Positions 57,463-64,000 of a stretch of DNA of 64,000 nt are shown here, in pieces. The stretch's first letter is position 1. Every line of letters begins with the position of its first letter. The stretch spans positions 186,001-250,000 of the forward strand of contig NW_020290000.1 in NCBI RefSeq assembly GCF_003144195.1. Direction: 5' to 3'. Origin of the DNA: Ceraceosorus guamensis (Eukaryota; Basidiomycota; Exobasidiomycetes; Ceraceosorales; Ceraceosoraceae). The position numbers and the translations under genes are program-made. The notes below the pieces were generated by a model that saw nothing but the letters and a program-made list of their open reading frames with translations, did not search any database and was not told the DNA's origin.

Positions 57463-58438
57463 GCCTTTGGTGGTGCGTGCGTGAGTATGACGGCGCGTCG
57501 CTGGACCACCAAATTCTGCACGCAAGCTGGGCAGCGCTGGAGAGATGTCTAGGGAGTGCTGCGTTGGTGATGGTGCAAGCACGCTTCGAACAGGAAGGCA
57601 CCGTACGTCGGCCACGAGTTGTGTTGCTTAGGCTTTGTCTAGACACCCGACATTGGAGGTTCTGAAGCGCAAGTCAAAGTCGCAATGAACAGCACTGACC
57701 ACCAGCTTGGAGCGCGAAGGATCAACGTTGGAGCGTGGGAGCTCGACTACTGTGAATCGACAGCGTCGATAGTCGCAGAAGAGTCGATCGGGTTAGAGGG
57801 CAAGTCAAAGACACGACGGGTGCGCCTGGGTGCTGCAGCACTATGTGGCCTTACAATCGTGAATCGTGAATTAGGGTCGCCGTGCATCACGTATATACCC
57901 ACCAACTGGCGCACCCGTGCGCATCCAAAAAGGGGATGACGCAGCAGATATCTCAAATTACACATCCAAGAATTTGAATCTACTAATTGTGCCCGGCACG
58001 CAGTCAAAAGTCACAGGTATGACTCCGTGAGCCCACCTCATGCGCACAGCACAGCTATATATAAGATCATCATCAGATGGCAGTCCTGATTCTGCATGGG
58101 CCCGCGTTCTCACGCGCGTTGGGGCACGCAGCGAGCCTGCAGGACCGCGATTGTCCTCTGTCACGTGCGCCTCCATTATTTGAGTCCGAGTCGTCTCCGT
58201 GTCATCAGTCTTGAGTCACCATGCAGTCAAGAGTCGTGAGTCAGGGTCGAGACTCACGCAAGCCATGGCTTTTTCGGCTTGCCATTCGATTCGTATTGTG
58301 ATCACGAGTATCACCGTCATCATCAGTCAGCCCGAAGTGAAGGCGACATAAGCACCCTTGCCTTAGGAAACCCATCTTCACCGACGGAAAACCGTTCACC
58401 TAAATTTCGCACCTTCGCCACCTTGTCAAGCTCACAAG
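57463..58438. other. Divergent promoter region of the RhoGAP and RTF2 genes
   Basis: 976 bp between divergent starts. It contains GAATCGTGAATTAGG near 57867, TATATATAAGATC near 58055 (a TATA-like element) and GTCAAGAGTCGTGAGTCAGG near 58227. No coding frame is supported. Confidence 0.55.
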
Positions 58439-59836
58439 ATGGGTGCCGACGGCGGGAGCATCGCAGGACGCTCGGACATGGTCCGCGTGCGAGCTAAACA
58501 GGGCGCGACTCCGGAATCCTCAGCTGCCTCGAGTCACGCACAATCGACTACATGTCGCCTCTCTGGCAAGCCATTAAGGGCGGGCAAAGGAGAAGTTGTG
58601 GCCGACGCGTTGGGAAGGATGTACAATAAGGAGGAAGTGTTGATCCACCTGGCCGAGCGTGCAAAGGATAGCAGAGGACCCCTGAGCCATGTAAAGCGTC
58701 TCAGCGTAAGTACACGGGCCGGACCTGATCTCGGCAAGGTCGCATTTTGTGAAGCTGAACATCTTGCACCCTGACCTGCTTCCGCTCCCAACAGGATGTG
58801 ACAGTCCTCAACCTGACGCCGTCAAACTTAGCGTCGTCCATCAAGCCCAGCGCTGCCTCTTCGTCGGATACTGCAGTTCCTTTCGCGTGTCCTCTAACGT
58901 CCAAGTCGCTGAACGGCAAGAGCAGATTCATCTACCTGACCACTTGTGGTTGCGTCATGTCTGAATCTGGGCTCATCGCCACTGTTGGTGACGCCAGACA
59001 GCGCCACCGCGCGGACCGCGACGGGCAACTCAGCACTGGCGCCAAACGCAAGGCCTCAGCTGTCGAGTCTGACAAAGAAGGAGAACGTTATGGGTCATCA
59101 CACTCCAGCCCCGAAGAGGAGGATAAAGCGGGGACATCCTGCCCAGTCTGCGGCAAGGTCTTCACGCTAGCAACGTCGACGAAGGATCAAACAGAAGGTG
59201 CGGGCGAGTCAAAGCATGCGAAAGCTCCGATGAGCGGTGACACAGTGCCTGGTGGCGATGTAATCATAATCAATCCACACATAGGGGAGGAGCTGGTCAT
59301 GCGCGTCAGTCTAGACAGACGCTTGGCAATGGAGGCAGAGGAAAAGGCCAAAAAGAAGGCTGCAAAGCGTGCTCAAGCCGATCTTCCGCCTGGCGCGGAT
59401 GTCACGAGGCAGGTCGTGCCGCAGGACAAGGAAGAGAAGCGGATCCAAAGAGATGCGAAGCGCGCCGCGAAGCTCGCGGCCTTGGCCGAGGCGACGTCAG
59501 CTGCAAGCGACCTTGTCGAGCCAGACTTGAAGCGCCCACGGCTCGACTACGCCGGACCTAATGTGGAAGAGAAGTCGCGCGCCCCTGCTGCTACCTCTGC
59601 TGCTGCGGCCATTGCACGGTTGGCGAAGGAGTCGGCGGCGAAGAGGGCTCGAGGAGAGGGAATGAGCGAAGCGATGAAGCAGGTGTACGGGATCGGTCAG
59701 GAGCGTAAGAAAACGCAAGGTAGCGATTGGATGACCAAGGGCACGTTCAATCGGTGAGTAGAAGCATCGAACGCTTCTGAAAGGATGTTCTTGTTCGAAG
59801 CTGACATGAGCTCCGTGTTTACTCAGCTTTGCCTGA
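58439..59836 (+). CDS. RTF2: RTF2 replication termination factor 2
   Basis: Three exons: 58439-58705, 58795-59753 and 59827-59836, giving 411 residues. The N-terminus MGADGGSIAGRSDMVRV is the family signature. It is followed by the first RING-like half (TTCRLSGKPLRAGKGEVVAD, ALGRMYNKEEVLIHL), then DVTVLNLTPSN at the start of exon 2, FACPLTSKSLNGKSRFIYLT with TCGCVMSES, and CPVCGKVF, which together build a C2HC2-type RING. The rest is Lys/Ala-rich. The C-terminus MTKGTFNR/FA is completed by a last exon of only ten coding bases; without that splice the protein would end FNR. Fission yeast Rtf2 stabilises stalled replication forks, and human RTF2 is removed from stalled forks by the DDI1/2 proteasomal shuttle. 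It should be nuclear. Confidence 0.92.
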
Positions 59837-61355
59837 CATCGCATCGCGACTGCTTGCCCTCTGCGACTGCTCCCTGCTTCGACGTTCTGCTGCCGCCCCT
59901 GCATTGTACCACCATCGGCGATATCGCAATATCACACTCTCGAGGCGGCTCGTTCAAACAAGCCCACTCCAGGCTGCTGTGCGCGGCCATCTATTTGTTC
60001 TGCGTTGATGACTGCGGAAAGCTGCGTCTACGTGGGCCGCAGGCCAATTCTCACAGGAGCAAGAGGATGCGCAATCGGCCCATTTGCCTGCATTGGCGTC
60101 TGTGTGCGTGGTCGGAGCCGGATGAACTCTTGGAACTAGGGATGGGATTTGGAGATCATGCGCGACGGATAGTAATGTTCGGTTCGGCATGATTGAGTGC
60201 GCATTGGACTTGGTACGTTGCATCAAAGTCGGTCGTGAGTTGGCACTGGCTGGTCTCGTGCTTTCATAGCCAAGGGTGTCTATCGAGGTACCATGCTTGA
60301 TTTTGATTGTGCAGAGGTCCGGCCCACCGTTCCGGCTTGTTAAGGTTGGTACCGCATCGAACGTGCATGTGCTCCATGCCTCCGCTCGACGTCTGTTAAA
60401 TGACTTCCGTCCGGGAAGCACAAGTGCTGAACTCACAATTGTGAAAGCGTTTGGTGTGTCAAGAATGGGCTTCGCGTGTGATACTGGCACTGACGATGCA
60501 CAGCCCCTTGTGACGCTCTTTCGGGATCGTGCGTTGAGGCACATCTGCTTGCCAAGCCCATCTGATAGAGTGATCCGGGGAGCCTAAGAAGAATTGAAGC
60601 CACTCACTAATGACTTGTGGGCGTCCCAAAGCTCGACCATTCAATTGGAGTCGAGAATGCCAAGCTAATTAGGCTAAGCTGTGGGCTTACAGTCAGCAGG
60701 CTTCCAACTGCTGCTGCTGTGTGTTACAAGCGCATGCAGGTGTCTGCTTGTGCTGACCATCAGCATGCTGGTGGCTGATGTCAAACGCTCCTTTTTTTTC
60801 GGCACCGTCTCGTGGCGCAGCGGTGGTCCTTGGCCCATGAATCGTGACTGGTGACTGTGACTGCTTTAGTGCATGCGGCTGCCGTGTATAGGTGCCATGA
60901 TGCTGGATGCTTCAGACTCGTGACTGGTCTACCGCCTTGGCTGCACAGCGTCTCCCCGCTCCACCGCTGCGTGCATGGTTAGTCAACCGTGCTGAGGATG
61001 AACGTACGATTTCGAGGCAACTTCACTCAAGACTCAAGACTCAAGACTCACCGCTCGTGACTGCTGCATGCACGATGATCCTGCTGATGGTTTTGAGTTG
61101 GAACCGCGTTTCCACACAACAGACACGCTTTCGTTTTGGTTCTGATCGACAATCACAATCATGATTCATAGCTTTAGACCTTTGCACTCATCAGACCAAC
61201 GCCGTTCACGTACCGTTCGACACTTCGGCCATCGCTCAGACCTAGACTTTACTTGGAATCCACTACACACTGCCCCACCCGCCTGGCTCCTTCCCTTGAC
61301 TCTGCGAATCCTCGAGCGAAGACTTTGCTGCTAGTCAAGCCGGGACGAGCCAAAA
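59837..61355. other. Intergenic region upstream of the aspartic protease
   Basis: 1.5 kb. It carries clusters of CACGA-type motifs: ATGAATCGTGACTGGTGACTG near 60837 and a triplicated CTCAAGA block (ACTCAAGACTCAAGACTCAA) at 61024-61045. The last 200 bp may hide an upstream exon of the protease with its signal peptide. Open frames on both strands (for example 59954-60544, minus) have no recognisable features. Confidence 0.5.
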
Positions 61356-63449
61356 ATGACACACGAACGAATGCGCAAATCGCGCAGACGAGCCTCGCCG
61401 GACGAGGTGGAACTGGCACGTCGAGCTATAGGCAGCAACACGCAGATTCAGTTGAGCAGAGGCTTCAGCGCTGGTCAATTACAGTACACCATTCCCATCC
61501 AAGTAGGAGCTCCTGCAGAAGAATTTCATTTGCAACTGGATACCGGCTCGAGCGATCTGGTGAGTTTTGTGTGCGAAGTGGCGAGGATATTGGGGGCGGG
61601 AGCCCGGCGCGTTCGAGCTGACTGTTGGATCGTCGTCGACTCAGTGGCTCGCATCAAAAGATTGCAGATCCAGCAGCTGTCGACCTAATTCCGGCGCGGG
61701 CGTAGACTTGTACGACGATGGCGGTGCGACCAAAACTGTGAGCGGCTCCATATTTCGTGCCCTTTCCATCCGTGCAAGCTTGCTGAGACGTGATGGAGCT
61801 CTTGAAAGAACAAGGAGTTTGATATCACTTATTTGGCAGGCACAGCAAAAGGAGACATCGTTACGAGCAACATAGAAGTGGGTGGAACATCGTTCGCCCA
61901 AGCTTTTGCAGCTGCTACCGACGTGGAATCACAACAGCTGGGATCGATGGGTGCATCGGGCGTGCTGGGACTCGCTCTGCCCGCCAACTCGATCATACAA
62001 GCGACGCTCAAAGGTTCACCTGCCGCAGCAAATGATTCCTTTCCCAGCTCCAGCGCCACGGGTAGCATTTTGCCCGGCGTGTGGCAAGATGCAGCTGCAG
62101 GGACACGGTTCTTTAGCATTGGCTTGCAACGTCTGCCTTCGGATGGAGGCAACGGCAACTCGACACTCACCTTCGGAGGGTACGATGCCGCTTATGCGCC
62201 CGATGCTAGCCAGATCAAGTGGGGCTCCAATGTGGCTGATACGGACGGCGTAAATCGCAAATGGACCTCCCTCGTCACCCAGCTCATCACTACGGTCAAC
62301 GGCACCTCTACCGCTTTGCCCAACTACACTGCCCTGAAAGCCATCTGGGACACTGGTGCTCGCTTCAATTATGGTAGGAGGGACATATTGAATGCCATGT
62401 ATGGCGCGTACGGACTCGGCCCGAATGCGGATCAGAGCGGATACTACTTTCCCTGTCGCACATTGCTGCAGATCACCCTCAGCATCAATGGAGAGCTCGC
62501 GACCATCCATCCGCTCGACTCGACGCTCAAGCAGACGGATCCGACTTCGTCAAGCTCTTCGGGCTGCATCGGCGGCTTCCAACCCTTTGTGGATGACGCG
62601 AATGCGCCGGCCGATCTGGTGCTCGGTGCGCCTGCTATGCGAAGCATATACAGCGCGTTCTCTTGCGATGGTGTTCTGAACGGCGCTCCTCAAGGTGCTG
62701 CGGCGCCCAACTGCGATCGCCCACAGATTGGCGTGCTTGGGCTACTCAACGATCCTGCTTCTCGCAACGAAGCCATAGATCAATTCAACCAGGTGCGCGT
62801 GCAAGGAAAGAGTCTGGGAGACGACTCGATCATTGACAACGACGGAGCTGGCGGTACTGCATCGAGAGGTCTAGGGTCGGGCGCGAAGATTGCCATCGGC
62901 GTGGTGCTGGGTGTCGTTGGGCTGTTGGTCGTTGTAGCAGGTGCGGTACTCTACGTCAAGCGACGGAGAGCAGCGAGAAATGGCGAATACGACTCGCCGG
63001 GACAAGGACTGGACGGTGCGGCAGAGAAGGAGGAAGCGTTGGATGGTGGGCGTCGCGCTCAAAAGTCGGCAAAGGAGCAAGCTGCAGCGAGGGAGTGGGC
63101 ACTGTTGCACGGACAATTTCCCGAAGACGAACCGCAAGGAGAACAGCCGGATCTTGCTGCTCGAACCACTGCGGCCCCTACGTGGGACACTGATTCCAGG
63201 GGCTACTGGGAAGCGCGTGCGGTCAAAAATGAGTATAAACAAAAAGCTAGGGCTCCTGCCCGGGGCGACGCCTCAAGTAGTGGAGCATCCGGCGCGGGAA
63301 AGGAACATGAGATCTCAGGACAAAGAGCAAGTCAGCACAAGCATAGCGCTAGCGCTTTTACGGCCCATCCAGAGTCGTACGAAATGTCGGACACGGGCAG
63401 TCACAGACTTGGACCGCTGTCGCACGATGCCACACACTCTCCGTTTTAG
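61356..63449 (+). CDS. Pepsin-like aspartic protease with C-terminal membrane anchor
   Basis: Three exons in this model: 61356-61559, 61645-61737 and 61815-63449, giving 643 residues. The first catalytic motif LDTGSSDL/WLASKDC (D62) is split by intron 1, and the second is AIWDTGARFNY (D278). The pepsin fold is also marked by QYTIPIQVGAPAEEFHLQLD, GVLGLALPANSII and the FTITY-like strand EFDITYLAGTAKGD. After the catalytic domain comes a single membrane helix (AIGVVLGVVGLLVVVAGAVL, about 458-480) followed by KRRR and about 160 cytosolic residues. This matches fungal yapsin-like or transmembrane aspartic proteases at the cell surface or in the secretory path. The model lacks a signal peptide: MTHERMRKSRRRASPDEVE looks like propeptide, so an upstream leader exon is probable. 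Intron 2 (77 bp) is placed by phase and family fit; its acceptor is AAG. Confidence 0.85.
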
Positions 63450-64000
63450 ATGGTAGAGGGCGGTGCCGCTGTTGATCAGCTTCCTCTCTCGCTCGATCTG
63501 CTTCCATGCCAAGTTTTTCATTGCATTCCTCGCCTCTTCTGCACGTGTATTGTAATACCGTCCATCGTCCATCTCACAAGGCTTTCTTCACGTTTATGTT
63601 TTCAAGTCGGTTACGCACACCTGACACCTCTGTGCCCTTTCCATCTACCATTGTCTCACGGTTCATGCGTTGAAGTCTGGCGATACCACGCACGGATGCA
63701 AGGCCTGTAATAACACATCTTCATTGCAGAATTGGAACGGCGATCTACCGGACCTCCTTCTCGGGAAGCGACCGACAATGAAAGGTCTTGAGCTTAACGA
63801 TGCTTTCACCTCGAACGCTTTCGCAACACCCAAGGCGAACTGATGATAGGTCGAAGGCCATGCGCACGAGCGCACCACTGCTACGCTGGCAGATGCTGCG
63901 TAGTCTACTATCCACTAATGATATCACTGTCGTAATGGGAGTAGCTGCTGGTCTGAACGAAGTCGCGAGTCAACTGAAGAACCACATGCAGAGTATGGGT
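63450..64000. other. 3' flank of the protease gene
   Basis: 551 bp to the window edge. Pyrimidine-rich stretches follow the stop. I see no gene; short overlapping frames on the minus strand have no features. Confidence 0.5.

Noticed and set aside
1-64000. tRNA, rRNA, CRISPR, transposon or retroelement sequences
   Set aside because: I looked for T-loop-like GGTTCGA patterns, regularly spaced repeats, long terminal or inverted repeats and transposase or reverse-transcriptase motifs and saw none that held up; a covariance-model and repeat-library scan would be decisive.

Overview
This is nuclear DNA of a basidiomycete fungus, most likely a smut or smut-like yeast of the Ustilaginomycotina. Genes sit on both strands as single units with no operons. 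Most are interrupted by short introns (about 60-130 bp) with GTGAGT/GTAAGT-type donors, CTGAC/CTGAT-like branch points and CAG/TAG acceptors. Protein families are eukaryotic and fungal, proteins carry long Ser/Pro/Gln-rich disordered extensions, and intergenic DNA is full of short CACGA-type repeats that, from memory, resemble smut intergenic DNA. The order is inferred; the kingdom is secure.

Layout: the 3' end of an unidentified gene (3-328); a Dal5/TNA1-type MFS permease (minus, 918-2514); a gene-poor gap; a mucin-like, probably GPI-anchored secreted protein (minus, 5927-7402); a Per1/PGAP3 GPI-lipid remodelase (plus, 9161-10981); a C2H2 transcription factor with Ste12-like fingers (minus, 11574-13979); then a 7.8-kb stretch without a gene I can support (13980-21788).

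The second part is gene-dense: a six-exon AlkB dioxygenase with two N-terminal ubiquitin-interacting motifs (minus, 21789-23465); mitochondrial ribosomal protein bS6m (plus, 24037-24946); GID4/Vid24, the substrate receptor of the GID/CTLH ubiquitin ligase (minus, 25458-27728); NPR2, a TORC1 regulator (plus, 29256-33180); mitochondrial IF-2 (minus, 33328-36730); an unidentified three-exon gene (minus, 37465-38933); an FBXO31-like F-box protein (minus, 39387-42127); a giant VNX1-like CAX antiporter (plus, 44046-48992); the 11-exon E4 ubiquitin ligase UFD2 (plus, 49698-53702); a CRAL-TRIO/RhoGAP protein (minus, 53897-57462); the replication factor RTF2 (plus, 58439-59836); and a membrane-anchored aspartic protease (plus, 61356-63449).

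These are mostly housekeeping genes with no biosynthetic cluster. Functional threads are GPI proteins (a client-like protein and Per1), mitochondrial translation (bS6m, IF-2), nutrient signalling and carbon-source control (NPR2, GID4, permease), and ubiquitin (GID4, F-box, UFD2, RTF2, UIM-AlkB). Exon structures were built by hand from splice signals, reading phase and family conservation; no alignment or transcript data were available. No tRNA, rRNA, transposon, retroelement or CRISPR array was recognised.
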